Positions 24,889-33,934 of a DNA stretch of 64,000 nt are shown piece after piece. Each line of letters starts with the position of its first letter. The first letter of the stretch is position 1. Origin of the DNA: Myxococcales bacterium 68-20 (GTDB taxonomy: Bacteria; Myxococcota_A; Polyangia; Polyangiales; Polyangiaceae). The DNA lies in NCBI GenBank assembly GCA_001899635.1, contig MKVQ01000019.1, positions 130,264 through 194,263 on the forward strand. The letters are read 5' to 3'. Made by a program: the position numbers and the translations under genes. The notes under the pieces were generated by a model. It was not told the origin of the DNA, ran no database searches, and saw only the letters and a program-made list of their open reading frames with translations.

Positions 24889-26829
24889 TCACCGAGGCGA
24901 AGCGCTCTCGGCGAGCAACTTCGCCACGAACTCCGCGCGCGGCATCGCTCCGAGCTCGCCCGCGTCACGCGAGCGGACGGAGACGCTGCCCGCCTCGGCG
25001 TCCTTGGGTCCGACGATGAGCATGTACGGGTAGCGATACGTCCTCGCGTTACGGATCTTCGCCCCGAGCTTGTCACCGCTGAAGTCGCCTTCGGCGCGAA
25101 GCCCCTTCGAGCGAAGCTCCTCGAGGACGCTTCGCCCGTACGCCTCGCTCTTGTCGCTCACCGTGAGCACGATCGCCTGCGTCGGCGCGAGCCACGCCGG
25201 GAAGTTCCCGCCACAGTGCTCGAGATAGACGCTCAGGAAGCGCTCGAACGTTCCGAACACGGCGCGATGGAGCATCACCGGCCGGTGGTCCTTGCCGTCT
25301 TCACCCGTGTAGGCGAGGTCGAAGCGCTCCGGAAGGTTCGGGTCGTACTGCATCGTGCCGAGCTGCCACGAGCGCTTCAGTGCGTCCTGGACATGGAACT
25401 CGAGCTTCGGTCCGTAGAACGCGCCCTCGCCCTTCGAGATCTCGAACGGCAGGCCCGCGCGCTCGAGGCCCTCCTGCAGGGCGCGCTCGCTCATGTCCCA
25501 CAGGTCGTCGCTGCCGATGCGCTTCTCGGGCCGCGTCGCGAGGCGGATGTCGATCTTGGTGAGCGCGAAGGCCTTGTAGATGCCGTAGAACATCTTCAAG
25601 AACTTCTCGATCTCCTCTGCGACCTGGTCCTGCGTGCAGAAGATGTGCGCGTCGTCCTGGCAGAACGAACGGACGCGCGAGAGCCCGTGCACGACGCCGC
25701 CGCGCTCGTAACGATGCAGGCGCCCGAAGTCGGCCACGCGCCACGGCAGCTCGCGGTAGCTGCGTTTGCGCGCTCCGAAGATCACGCAGTGGCTCGGGCA
25801 GTTCATCGGCTTGAGCGCGAAGCTCGCCTCCTGCACGTGCTTCGCGACACCGACCTTCGGATCGACGGCGCCCTCTTCGAGCAGGTCCTCCGTCCAGAGG
25901 CGGTACATGTTCTCGTTGTAGTTGCCGAGGTGGCCGCTCGTGCGGAACAGCTTCGGATCGAACGCCTGCGGCGTGATCACTTCCTCGTAGCCGTAGTCGA
26001 CGTAGAGGTTGCGCACGTAGTCGACGAGGCGGTTGTAGACGTACGCGCCGCGCGGGAGGAAGAACGGCATCGCGGGCGCGACCTGATCGAAGAAGAAGAG
26101 ATCGAGCTCCTTCCCGAGCTTGCGGTGGTCGCGCTGCTTCGCCTCCTCGATGAGCTTGAGGTGCTCTTCGAGCGCCTCCTTGCTCGGGAACGCCGTCCCG
26201 TAGATGCGCTGGAGCATCGGGTTGCGTTCGTCACCGCGCCAGTACGCTCCGGCGACGCTCGTGAGCTTCACCGCGCGAAGGAAGCCGGTCGACGGGACGT
26301 GGGGTCCCTCGCAGACGTCGACCCACTCGTCGTCGCCGGGCGTGCCGTGCTTGTAGAGGCTGATCTCCTCGTTCTCCGGGATCGAGCGGATGATCTCGAC
26401 CTTGAACGTTTCGTTCATCTTCTCGAACAGCGCGAGCGCCTCGTTCCGCGAGACGACCTCGCGCCGGAACGGCGTGTTCTTCGCGATGACGTCGAGCATC
26501 GCCTTCTCGATCGTGGCGAGGTCCTCGTCGCTGAAGCCGCCGCCGGGCTTGTCGAAGTCGTAGTAGAAGCCGTCTTCGATCGCGGGACCGATCGTCACCT
26601 TCGTCCCGGGGAAGAGGCGCTGCACGGCGTCCGCCATGACGTGGGCGGTCGAGTGGCGAATGACCTGGATGCCGTCCTTGTCGGTCGCGTGGATGACCTC
26701 GAACGTCGCGTCCGCGGGGACGGGCGTGTGGAGATCCACGATGCGTCCATCCACCTTGATGGCGACGACGTCGTCTTTGAGTTGACCCTTCTGTTTGACG
26801 AGCTCCCGCGCGGGGATGCGGCTTTCCAT
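24889..26829 (-). CDS. thrS: Threonyl-tRNA synthetase
   Basis: The ATG at 26827-26829 gives a 646-residue class II synthetase that charges tRNA-Thr with threonine in the cytoplasm. Domains in order: a short TGS domain (about 15-65; KVDGRIVDLHTPVPADATF), the editing domain with RHSTAHVMADAV (the HxxxH motif) and EDGFYYDFD, the catalytic core with MNCPSHC (zinc Cys), RVADFGRLHRYERGG (motif 2), QDDAHIFC and HRAVFGTFERF (motif 3), and an anticodon-binding domain from about 545 on. All expected active-site residues are visible. The usual neighbour infC lies 2 kb downstream on the same strand, with two other genes between. Confidence 0.98.
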   Translation of the reverse strand: MESRIPARELVKQKGQLKDDVVAIKVDGRIVDLHTPVPADATFEVIHATDKDGIQVIRHSTAHVMADAVQRLFPGTKVTIGPAIEDGFYYDFDKPGGGFSDEDLATIEKAMLDVIAKNTPFRREVVSRNEALALFEKMNETFKVEIIRSIPENEEISLYKHGTPGDDEWVDVCEGPHVPSTGFLRAVKLTSVAGAYWRGDERNPMLQRIYGTAFPSKEALEEHLKLIEEAKQRDHRKLGKELDLFFFDQVAPAMPFFLPRGAYVYNRLVDYVRNLYVDYGYEEVITPQAFDPKLFRTSGHLGNYNENMYRLWTEDLLEEGAVDPKVGVAKHVQEASFALKPMNCPSHCVIFGARKRSYRELPWRVADFGRLHRYERGGVVHGLSRVRSFCQDDAHIFCTQDQVAEEIEKFLKMFYGIYKAFALTKIDIRLATRPEKRIGSDDLWDMSERALQEGLERAGLPFEISKGEGAFYGPKLEFHVQDALKRSWQLGTMQYDPNLPERFDLAYTGEDGKDHRPVMLHRAVFGTFERFLSVYLEHCGGNFPAWLAPTQAIVLTVSDKSEAYGRSVLEELRSKGLRAEGDFSGDKLGAKIRNARTYRYPYMLIVGPKDAEAGSVSVRSRDAGELGAMPRAEFVAKLLAESASPR

Positions 26830-26998
26830 GCGAGCCTTCAAGTACCACAACGCCCGCTCCGCGGCACTCGTCGCCCGCGCGCGGGAAGGCAGGTCGCAGG
26901 TCGGATGCGGGTTCGCCGAGCTTGCTGGGGCTGGCATTCCCACTCCGACTCGACCGGCTGCTCGACGAGAGCGGCGACGTCGCAGCGCGGAGAACGGG

Positions 26999-28453
26999 CT
27001 ACTTTTTGATGCCGATTCGGTAGACGAGACCGCCCGTGTCGCTCGCGATGTAGAGCGCACCGTCGATCGGGTTCACCGCCACGCCTGCCGGGCGAGTCGC
27101 CTCACCGGCGCTGTCGCTCGACCACGACCACGGCTTGTCCTCGGCGCCCCCCGCGACGGTGCCGCCGCCGAAGACGACCTCGTACGGGAACGTCGTCGTG
27201 GTGCTCGTCGAGGTCGGCATCGGCGCCGTGCCGTCCGCGTTGAATGGCTGCCAGACGACCTTGTAACCGGTCGCCGGCGAGCGGTTCCACGAGCCGTGGA
27301 ACGCGATGAACGCGCCGCCGCGCCACTTCTCCGGGAGCGCGCCCTGCGCCTGCTTGTCGAAGAACGTGATGTCGAGCGGCGCGGAGTGAGCCTGCACGAA
27401 CGTGGTCGGCTTCTCCGAGTTCGCCGCGCACCACGCGTCCCCGTCCGGGTTGGCCTGGTAGCCGGCGTTCCAGAGCTGCGTTCCGGGCGGGATCACGCTG
27501 CCGTTGTGGACGATCCGCTGGGCGGTGAAGCAGAACGGGTAGCCGTACTTCTTGCCGGCGGCGACTTCGACGACCTGCTCGCCCGGGTTGTCGTTGTGGA
27601 CGTCCTTGCCGTCGTACCGCTGCTCATCGAGCCCGTTGACGACGCCGTAGATCTTCTTGGTGAGCTCGTTGCGTGCGAAGCCGTTGGCGTTGCGGAGGCC
27701 GACGGTGAACGGCTCGCCGGCGTCCCACTCGAACGGCGTCCCGACCGTCAACATCGACAGATCGAAGCGCTTGATGAGCGATCGTTTCGTGTCGTACTCG
27801 CTCTTGCTGTTGGTCTCGTGGGTGGCATTGCCCGCCGAGCCCGAGTGCACGTAGAGGAACCCGTCGTAGACGTGCACGGTGTGCTTCGCGTGACCGCCGC
27901 CGGGCTGGTTCACGACGACGTCTTCGCCCGGACCTCCCTTCAATGCGCCGGCCTCGTAGGCAAAGCGCTTCACGCCGCCGTTGGAGCCCGCATAGACGTA
28001 GCCGCCCGCAACGTCGACGTGCGCGTTGTTGCCGTTGCCGCCGGTGTCCGCCCACTCGTGGATCTCGGCCTTCGTGAAGAAGCCGTCGTCGTCCTCGTCG
28101 CGGAAGAGCCAGATCTTGCCGCTATTGCTCTGCCCGATCATGTCGCCGTTCGGCGCGAACGCGATCTGACGGAGGCCGTTCGTCGGCGCCGACACGAGAC
28201 GCGCGCACATCCCGGACGGGACGTAGTGCTGGTCCTCGGGGAGCGGCTGGCCGCGGCACGGATCGCCCTTCGCTTGCGTCGGCGGCGCCCCCGAGTCGGC
28301 GGGCTCGACCTGGCTGCCGTCCGTGCCGCCGTCGCCGTTCGCCGTTCCTCCGCCGGCGGCATCGGACGTGGCGTCCTCCCCGCAAGCGGCGATCGGAACG
28401 AGGAGAACGAAGACCGGAAGCGCGAGGAGCGCGGCAGCTCGTCGGGAAAGCAT
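26999..28453 (-). CDS. PQQ-dependent sugar/sorbosone dehydrogenase-like lipoprotein
   Basis: The ATG at 28451-28453 gives a 484-residue precursor with a lipoprotein signal (LLALPVFVLLVPIAAC). The mature part has the six-bladed beta-propeller pattern of soluble glucose/sorbosone dehydrogenases (GSDH/L-sorbosone family): LRQIAFAPNGDMIGQSNSG, HAKHTVHVYDGFLYV, YGYPFCFTAQR and DKPWSWSSDS. The His expected to act as a base near the PQQ site can be seen in GGGHAKHTVH, but PQQ binding is an inference from the family. Cys pairs suggest one disulfide. It would oxidise a sugar or alcohol in the periplasm. No PQQ biosynthesis genes are in the window. The gene is alone on its strand. Confidence 0.82.
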   Translation of the reverse strand: MLSRRAAALLALPVFVLLVPIAACGEDATSDAAGGGTANGDGGTDGSQVEPADSGAPPTQAKGDPCRGQPLPEDQHYVPSGMCARLVSAPTNGLRQIAFAPNGDMIGQSNSGKIWLFRDEDDDGFFTKAEIHEWADTGGNGNNAHVDVAGGYVYAGSNGGVKRFAYEAGALKGGPGEDVVVNQPGGGHAKHTVHVYDGFLYVHSGSAGNATHETNSKSEYDTKRSLIKRFDLSMLTVGTPFEWDAGEPFTVGLRNANGFARNELTKKIYGVVNGLDEQRYDGKDVHNDNPGEQVVEVAAGKKYGYPFCFTAQRIVHNGSVIPPGTQLWNAGYQANPDGDAWCAANSEKPTTFVQAHSAPLDITFFDKQAQGALPEKWRGGAFIAFHGSWNRSPATGYKVVWQPFNADGTAPMPTSTSTTTTFPYEVVFGGGTVAGGAEDKPWSWSSDSAGEATRPAGVAVNPIDGALYIASDTGGLVYRIGIKK

Positions 28454-28627
28454 GGGCAATACCCTACCGCCATACGCGCCGATTGGCCCCTCGCGCGCCC
28501 CGACGACGCGCACATCCGGCGAGTAACATTCGAGAATCACGCATTTTTACGACCAACCGCTCGCGGCAAAAAAAAGATCCGCCAGCGTGTCGATCTCGCT
28601 CAGGCTCGTTCGTCGTCGTTCAAGAAT

Positions 28628-28655
28628 GGAGACGCTCCTCCACCGGAGCGTCTCC
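28628..28655 (+). promoter_or_regulatory. 11-bp perfect hairpin before the YCII gene
   Basis: GGAGACGCTCC (28628-28638), a 6-base loop and GGAGCGTCTCC (28645-28655) form a perfect stem that ends 21 bases before the ATG and directly ahead of the ribosome site CGAAAGGAA. Its location suggests an operator, or an mRNA structure that governs translation. Confidence 0.6.
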
Positions 28656-28676
28656 CCAACACGAAAGGAACACGAC

Positions 28677-29111
28677 ATGCGCGTCATGGTGATCGTCAAG
28701 GCAACGAAGGACTCCGAGGCCGGTGTGATGCCGAGCGAGAAGCTGCTCACCGAGATGGGGAAGTTCAACGAGGAGCTGGTGAAGGCTGGCGTCTTGCTGG
28801 CTGGCGACGGCCTCCACCCGAGCCGCCGCGGCAAGCGCGTGCGGTTCGCGGGCGGAAAGAAGACCGTCATCGACGGTCCGTTCGCCGAGACGAAGGAGCT
28901 CATTGCCGGCTACTGGATCTGGCAGGTCAAGTCGATGGACGAGGCCGTCGAGTGGGTGCGCCGCTGCCCGGACCCCATGCCCGATCAGGAGTCGGAGATC
29001 GAGATTCGCCCAGTCTTCGAGGCGGAGGACTTCGGCGCCGAGCTCACGCCGGAGCTGCGCGCACAGGAGGAGCGTCTGCGCGCCGAGGTCGAGCGCCAGC
29101 ACGGTTCGTGA
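28677..29111 (+). CDS. YCII-family protein
   Basis: The 144-residue protein starts at the ATG at 28677 behind AAAGGAA. It belongs to the YCII (DGPF) family: RVMVIVKATKDSEAG, the diagnostic IDGPFAETKELIAGYW, and the PCPMPDQ-like RCPDPMPDQESEIEIRP stretch. The fold is a ferredoxin-like dimer; the conserved Asp-His type site is thought to be catalytic, but the reaction is unknown in most cases. In many bacteria, these genes neighbour ECF sigma genes; here none is close. The mRNA leader contains a perfect 11-bp hairpin that could regulate it. It is a single gene, convergent with the Cys-rich lipoprotein at 29242. Confidence 0.9.
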   Translation: MRVMVIVKATKDSEAGVMPSEKLLTEMGKFNEELVKAGVLLAGDGLHPSRRGKRVRFAGGKKTVIDGPFAETKELIAGYWIWQVKSMDEAVEWVRRCPDPMPDQESEIEIRPVFEAEDFGAELTPELRAQEERLRAEVERQHGS

Positions 29112-29241
29112 CGCTAGACGCGAGTCGCCAGGACCGCGCACGGCAGGCCTGAGGTCCGTTCGCGATCGATGCGTGCCCTCCGATGCGCAGCGACCGCGTA
29201 CGGCCCGCCCGCAGCGCGCCATGGCGCGCGGTCTATGCGCT

Positions 29242-30162
29242 TCAGTCGGCGCTCGCGTCGCGGATCGATGATGCATCCTCGCCGGAGGATGCGTCCGGCA
29301 TGAATGCTCCGGGATCTTCCTCCGGCCATGGGCCATCGCCCGAGTAGGGCCCCGCGTCGGGCTGCACGCACTTCGCCCCGCAGCCCGCCTTGGCGCCACA
29401 CTCGAAGACGCCGAAGGCGAGGCAGCGCGCACGCTGATCGTCTTCAGTCCCGCGATCGCCTTCGTCGAGGCAGCGCTGGAGGCACGCGCCCGGACCATCG
29501 TCTCCGGACGAGGGCACGCCTTCGCAGACGGCCTTGCTCCCCGCGTCCTGGAGCTCGGCCGGCGCGAGCGCGAACCGCGTCATCGCAGGCCCCAGAGTGC
29601 GCGGGCAGTGCTTCGTGATGCATTCGAGGATGACCTTGCAGCGCCGGCTCTCGTAGCAGGCGTTGATCTTCTCGCAGCAGAAGCCCCCCATGCAGTTGTC
29701 GCACTCGGGTTTAACGATGAGATCGACGTCGGTACGGAGATCGCAGCTCGGGACGTTGCACTCCTTACCGCAGTTCGAGCGCATGCACGCGTAGAGCCTC
29801 TTGCTCTCGCCGTTCGTGAGCAGCGCCTTGCAGCGCGCCTCCTCGCTCGGCCCGCCGTCGATGACGCAACGATGCGCTGCCTGGAAGGCCGGCACGCACT
29901 GCTTCGTCGGATCTTCGTCGCACGCTCCGACGGCATCGCAGCATGCGTTGGGCGCGTTCCTCGTCTGGAGGCATCTCGTGCACGCGCGGTCGGGCCCCGC
30001 GTCCGTGTCCTCGTCCACACCGAGCGCGTGCACCCTGTCGGCAAAGCACGTCTTGTCGGGCGGGCCGTTGCAAGACGGGAGCGCCGAGACGACGCCGATG
30101 ACGAGCGAGCAGCCGGTGAAGACGAGCGCGAGAAGGCGCTTCGAGAGGGAGGAGCGCGTCAT
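29242..30162 (-). CDS. Cys-rich lipoprotein of kinase operon
   Basis: The 306-residue precursor has a signal peptide ending in the lipobox ALPSC (Cys at about 31). About 25 cysteines are arranged in repeating CxxC and C-x(6-12)-C clusters (TRCLQTRNAPNACC, CDNCMGGFCC, ITKHC), giving several disulfide-linked loops. The C terminus is Asp/Pro/Gly-rich (EEDPGAFMPDASSGED). It starts directly at the stop of the TPR/PEGA gene, so it forms an operon with that gene and the Ser/Thr kinase. A surface-exposed sensor or structural role is possible. Nothing in the sequence shows enzyme activity. Confidence 0.75.
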   Translation of the reverse strand: MTRSSLSKRLLALVFTGCSLVIGVVSALPSCNGPPDKTCFADRVHALGVDEDTDAGPDRACTRCLQTRNAPNACCDAVGACDEDPTKQCVPAFQAAHRCVIDGGPSEEARCKALLTNGESKRLYACMRSNCGKECNVPSCDLRTDVDLIVKPECDNCMGGFCCEKINACYESRRCKVILECITKHCPRTLGPAMTRFALAPAELQDAGSKAVCEGVPSSGDDGPGACLQRCLDEGDRGTEDDQRARCLAFGVFECGAKAGCGAKCVQPDAGPYSGDGPWPEEDPGAFMPDASSGEDASSIRDASAD

Positions 30163-31278
30163 CTAGAACGTCCCGGTGAGGCCGAGACGGCCGAGACCAA
30201 CGGTGGGCTCCACGGTCACGCTCGTGGTGACGCGCTCCTTGACCGGGCGCGCCGCACCGAAGATGCCGAGGCCGGCGAAGACGAGGGTGGTGAAGCCCGA
30301 CGCGACCATTACGATGCCGGAGAGCTGGTACCGCGCATTCTCGCCCTGGAAGCTCGTGTCGATGACGGAGTTGGCCCCGATGACGCCGCTGTTGCGCAGC
30401 GACGGCGGGCAGAACTTCTCCCCGCACTTGTCCTTCGCGTCGTCACGCGCGTCGATGTAGATGAGCGCGGAGACCGTCGTCACGACCAGCGCGGCTGCCG
30501 CGACGCCGAACCCGACGAACGCGAGAGGGTTCGTCTGGCGCACGAAGATGACCTCGCGTGTCTTGCCCGGCACCGGGTTCTTCGGAGGCACCCACGTCGG
30601 CGCGAGCGCGACCTCCTTGATCTCGGTCTCGGCGACGTCGACGAGCACCGTCTCCTCCGGACCGTCGCCTGCCTTGGCGATGATCTCGTGAGGTCCGGGA
30701 TCGACGGCGCGCGTGGTCTCGGCCCCGGTCAGCGGGATCTCCTCGTCGTCGATCTTCACGACCGCGCTCGCGCCCGGCGGCAAGGAGATCTTGAGCCGGA
30801 GCGTCGGGATCCGGGGCTCGAGCTCCTTCGCGAGACGCGCGGCCTCCTCGCGTGACACCTCCGAGCGCGTCGACTCCTCCATCGACGGCGGCATGCGAAT
30901 GACCTTCTTGAACAGCTCGTGCGCCTGGAGGACGTGGCCGAGCATCATGTGCGTCTTACCGAGCTCGAACCCGGTGACCGGTGTCGGCACGAGATCGTAC
31001 GCGCTCGCCAGGCGCGCAAGCGCCGGCTCGAGCTCTCCCTTTTCCCGGAGCGCGAGCCCTTCACGAAGCGCGGTGCGCGCGGTCGCGAGATCACCCGCGG
31101 TGGGCTCGCGCTTCGCTGCGGGCGCGGGCGTCGACGCTGCGGGCGCGGGCGTCTCCGGCGCGGACGGCTCGGGCGAGGAAGGCGCGGACTGCGCGCGTGC
31201 GGGTGTGACCGCCAGGAGCGCGACGGATGCAGCGACCAGAGCGAGCGAGCGTTTCCGCGAGCCTGACGTTGTCTTCAT
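30163..31278 (-). CDS. TPR/PEGA-like membrane protein of kinase operon
   Basis: The ATG at 31276-31278 gives a 371-residue precursor with a signal peptide (LALVAASVALLAVTPARA). After a Pro/Ala-rich linker, residues about 60-170 form a TPR-like region (ALREGLALREKGELEPALARL, FELGKTHMMLGHVLQAHELF). A beta-rich part follows (RLKISLPPGASAVVKIDDEEIPL; DPGPHEIIAKAGDG), which matches the PEGA-type surface domain. Two membrane segments lie near residues 250-275 and 325-350. Such proteins are regular partners of myxobacterial Ser/Thr kinases. The gene is 34 bp downstream of the kinase gene and abuts the Cys-rich lipoprotein gene. It is paralogous in layout to 50205-51218. Confidence 0.8.
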   Translation of the reverse strand: MKTTSGSRKRSLALVAASVALLAVTPARAQSAPSSPEPSAPETPAPAASTPAPAAKREPTAGDLATARTALREGLALREKGELEPALARLASAYDLVPTPVTGFELGKTHMMLGHVLQAHELFKKVIRMPPSMEESTRSEVSREEAARLAKELEPRIPTLRLKISLPPGASAVVKIDDEEIPLTGAETTRAVDPGPHEIIAKAGDGPEETVLVDVAETEIKEVALAPTWVPPKNPVPGKTREVIFVRQTNPLAFVGFGVAAAALVVTTVSALIYIDARDDAKDKCGEKFCPPSLRNSGVIGANSVIDTSFQGENARYQLSGIVMVASGFTTLVFAGLGIFGAARPVKERVTTSVTVEPTVGLGRLGLTGTF

Positions 31279-31312
31279 TCTCGAGCTCAGCCGTCCTGGC
31301 GAAGGGCCGCGC

Positions 31313-32878
31313 TCAGAATAGATCAGGCTCGGTGCTGGTGGGCTTCGCTGTTGGCTTCGCGGTCGGCTCGGCCGAAGGCTGCGGCGCCGCGCTGCTGGAG
31401 GCGACAGGCGCGTGGCTGGTCGGACGGGTCGTGGTCGGGGGGCGAGGCGTGGTCGCCGCCGGCACTGCCGCTGCGCTCCCCGCGTCGACGCCGGCGGGCT
31501 CCGGATCTTCGGCCGATGCCTCCTCCGGTGCCGCCGAGGGCGCCGCGCTGGCGGAAGCAGGCGCGGACGCCGTCGGGATGAGGACTGCGGAGCTCGAAGC
31601 CGGCGGTACCGCCACCACGACGGGCGGAGGCGCCGCGCTGCGAGCGTCGGGCAGAGGCGCACCACTCGCCGGCGTTCGCGCGCTCCACACGAGGACGCCC
31701 GCGACCGCGACGGTGAGCGCAACCGCGCCCCCGATGAAGAGGAGCGGCGAGCTCCGCGCCCCATGCCGTGCGTCGTCGGCGACGGCCACACCGGCTTCGC
31801 TCCGTCCGAGCGCCGGTAGCTGCTGCTTCCGCGCGACGTCGGAGTCGTCGAGCGCCGTCGTGGCGAGACCGAACGAGCCGTCGGCCGAGGTCGCGCTCAC
31901 GCTGCGTTCGGGCGAAGACGGCACGCGCGAGCCGGACGAAGCAGAGAGACCGCTACGCTGGCCGGAGTCGCTGGCGACCGCCGAGCGCGGGAGGCTGACC
32001 ACCCCTTCGAACGCTGCGCGAAACGCCTCGGCCATCTCCTTCGCGCTCGAGAAGCGATCCGCTGCGCGCAGCGCGCAGGCCTTGGCAAACCACTCATCGA
32101 TGGCCGGCGGCAGCTCGGGGTTCGACTCGGACGGCCTCGGCGGCGCCCCCGTCGCGATCTTGACCGCGAGCGCGCCGAACGAAGGCCCGTCGTACGGACG
32201 CTGCCCGGTGAGCGCCTCGAACGCGACCACGCCGAGCGCCCAGAGGTCGCTCCGATGGTCGATCACCTTCTGAGCCGTGACCTGCTCCGGGCTCATGTAG
32301 AAGGGCGTCCCGACGATCTGCCCCGTCTTCGTCTCGCCATCGAGCGAGCCATCGCCCTGATCGACTGCCGAGCTCTTCGCGATGCCGAAGTCGAGCAGCT
32401 TGACGAAGAGCTCCTCTTCCCCGGCGCACAGGAAGATGTTGTCCGGCTTGATGTCGCGGTGGAGGAGCCCGGCGGCGTGGACCTTGGAGAGCGCCTTCGC
32501 CACCTGGGTCACGACCGAGGCGACCCTGGCGGGATCGAGCGCCCCATTCTTCTCGATCTCATCGCCGAGATCGTGGCCCTCGAGGTGCTCCATCACGATG
32601 AACGGCACACCGTCGTCGCTCACGCCGTGATCGAGCATCTGCACGACGTGCGGGCTCTTGACCTGCGCGGCCGCCGCAGCCTCGCGCGAGAAACGTGAGC
32701 GGGCGCTGTCGCTCGAATCGAGCCCGACGAGCATGAACTTCACGACGACGCGCGTCTTCAGCCCCTGGTGATCCGCGAGCCAGACGGCTCCCATGCCACC
32801 GGAGCTGAGCGGTTCGAGCAGGGACACCGCCTTGGTGATCTGCTTTCCCGGAACGAGGGTCGCTCGCGCTTCCGTCAC
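31313..32878 (-). CDS. Ser/Thr protein kinase with single membrane segment
   Basis: This 521-residue protein has a PknB-like kinase domain at about 17-290: glycine loop LSSGGMGAVW, catalytic Lys 47 (VVVKF), HRD at 140-142 within LLHRDIKPDN, DFG at 163-165, and SPE in place of APE at about 196-198. All catalytic residues are present, so it should be active. A spacer leads to a membrane helix at about 378-399 and an extracytoplasmic Ala/Pro/Ser/Thr-rich tail without a recognisable sensor domain. It heads an operon with a TPR/PEGA protein and a Cys-rich lipoprotein. A similar kinase lies at 51215-52843. Confidence 0.93.
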   Translation of the reverse strand: MTEARATLVPGKQITKAVSLLEPLSSGGMGAVWLADHQGLKTRVVVKFMLVGLDSSDSARSRFSREAAAAAQVKSPHVVQMLDHGVSDDGVPFIVMEHLEGHDLGDEIEKNGALDPARVASVVTQVAKALSKVHAAGLLHRDIKPDNIFLCAGEEELFVKLLDFGIAKSSAVDQGDGSLDGETKTGQIVGTPFYMSPEQVTAQKVIDHRSDLWALGVVAFEALTGQRPYDGPSFGALAVKIATGAPPRPSESNPELPPAIDEWFAKACALRAADRFSSAKEMAEAFRAAFEGVVSLPRSAVASDSGQRSGLSASSGSRVPSSPERSVSATSADGSFGLATTALDDSDVARKQQLPALGRSEAGVAVADDARHGARSSPLLFIGGAVALTVAVAGVLVWSARTPASGAPLPDARSAAPPPVVVAVPPASSSAVLIPTASAPASASAAPSAAPEEASAEDPEPAGVDAGSAAAVPAATTPRPPTTTRPTSHAPVASSSAAPQPSAEPTAKPTAKPTSTEPDLF

Positions 32879-32964
32879 TCGACCAGTCTACCTCACTCCA
32901 TCGTCCCGGGTCTCCGGTCCTCGGCCCGTTCCGCGCACGAGAAGACGCGATACAATCCGCCAGA

Positions 32965-33894
32965 GTGCATCCCGTCAGGCTCGTCACGTACAACGTCCGC
33001 TACTTCGGCCACGGGACGCGCGGCCTCGCAAGCACATCCACGGCGATGGAACGGATCGCCAATGCCCTCGCGACCCTGGATCCGCTCGCGGACGTCATCT
33101 GCCTCCAGGAAGTGGAGACCTTGTCCCTCCGCTCGAACTTGGTGCATCCGACGCTGAACGGGGAGACGCAGCTCGAGCGGCTCATGGGGATGCTCCACTC
33201 GGCGCTCCATCGCGCCGGCAAGCGCGACACGTACGAGGCCTATTATTTCCCGGCACACGCGTACAAGGTCAGCCTCACGCCGATCTACACGACGGGCCTC
33301 GCCGTCATCGCCAAGCGCGGCTTCGAGGTCTCGCACCACAACGCCGGCCAGCCGCACGACATAACGTACCGGCGCATCCATCCGGTGAAGCGCCTGAAAC
33401 AAACACGGATCTGCGCGCATCTGCGGGTCGTCCATCGTTCGGGCGTCGACCTCGACATCTTCAACACGCACCTGTCTCTGCCGACGACCCTCTCACGCGA
33501 GTTCTGGCTCGAGCCCCGCCGCATGGGATGGGGGCCGAACCAGCTCGAGGAAGCCAAGAACGTGATCCGCTTCGTCCAGCAGGAGAAGCGGAGCGACCGC
33601 TGGGTCCTCGTGGGCGACTTCAACGCGCTGCCGGGCTCCCCCGTCTACCGCACCCTCCGCGACGCTGGCTGCGCCGATGCCTTCGCCGCCCACCACGCCT
33701 GGGACGACGAGACGCTCGTGCGGTGGCCGACCGCAGGCTTCATGAACATGCGGATGCACCTCGACCACGTCTTCAGCGGCAACTCGCTCCGCTGGCTGCA
33801 CTTCGACGGCACACACAAGTTCGGACAAAAGAACGGCGCCTTCCGAGGCCTCTCGGATCACGTACCGATCGTCGGGACGTTCACGTTGCCTTGA
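32965..33894 (+). CDS. Endonuclease/exonuclease/phosphatase family protein
   Basis: This 309-residue cytoplasmic protein starts at the GTG at 32965. It has the EEP superfamily motifs in order: TYNVRYF, CLQEVE (catalytic Glu), NTHLSLP, GDFNALPGS (Asp-Asn) and the final SDHVPI with Asp-His. Members cleave phosphodiester bonds in DNA, sphingomyelin or phosphoinositides. The lack of a signal peptide and of DNA-binding insertions leaves the substrate open. It is transcribed divergently from the kinase operon and 40 bp upstream of the SDR gene, with which it may form a transcription unit. Confidence 0.9.
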   Translation: MHPVRLVTYNVRYFGHGTRGLASTSTAMERIANALATLDPLADVICLQEVETLSLRSNLVHPTLNGETQLERLMGMLHSALHRAGKRDTYEAYYFPAHAYKVSLTPIYTTGLAVIAKRGFEVSHHNAGQPHDITYRRIHPVKRLKQTRICAHLRVVHRSGVDLDIFNTHLSLPTTLSREFWLEPRRMGWGPNQLEEAKNVIRFVQQEKRSDRWVLVGDFNALPGSPVYRTLRDAGCADAFAAHHAWDDETLVRWPTAGFMNMRMHLDHVFSGNSLRWLHFDGTHKFGQKNGAFRGLSDHVPIVGTFTLP

Positions 33895-33934
33895 GCGGTG
33901 CCGACGCGTCGCTCTCGCTGTAAGGTGCGCGCGC

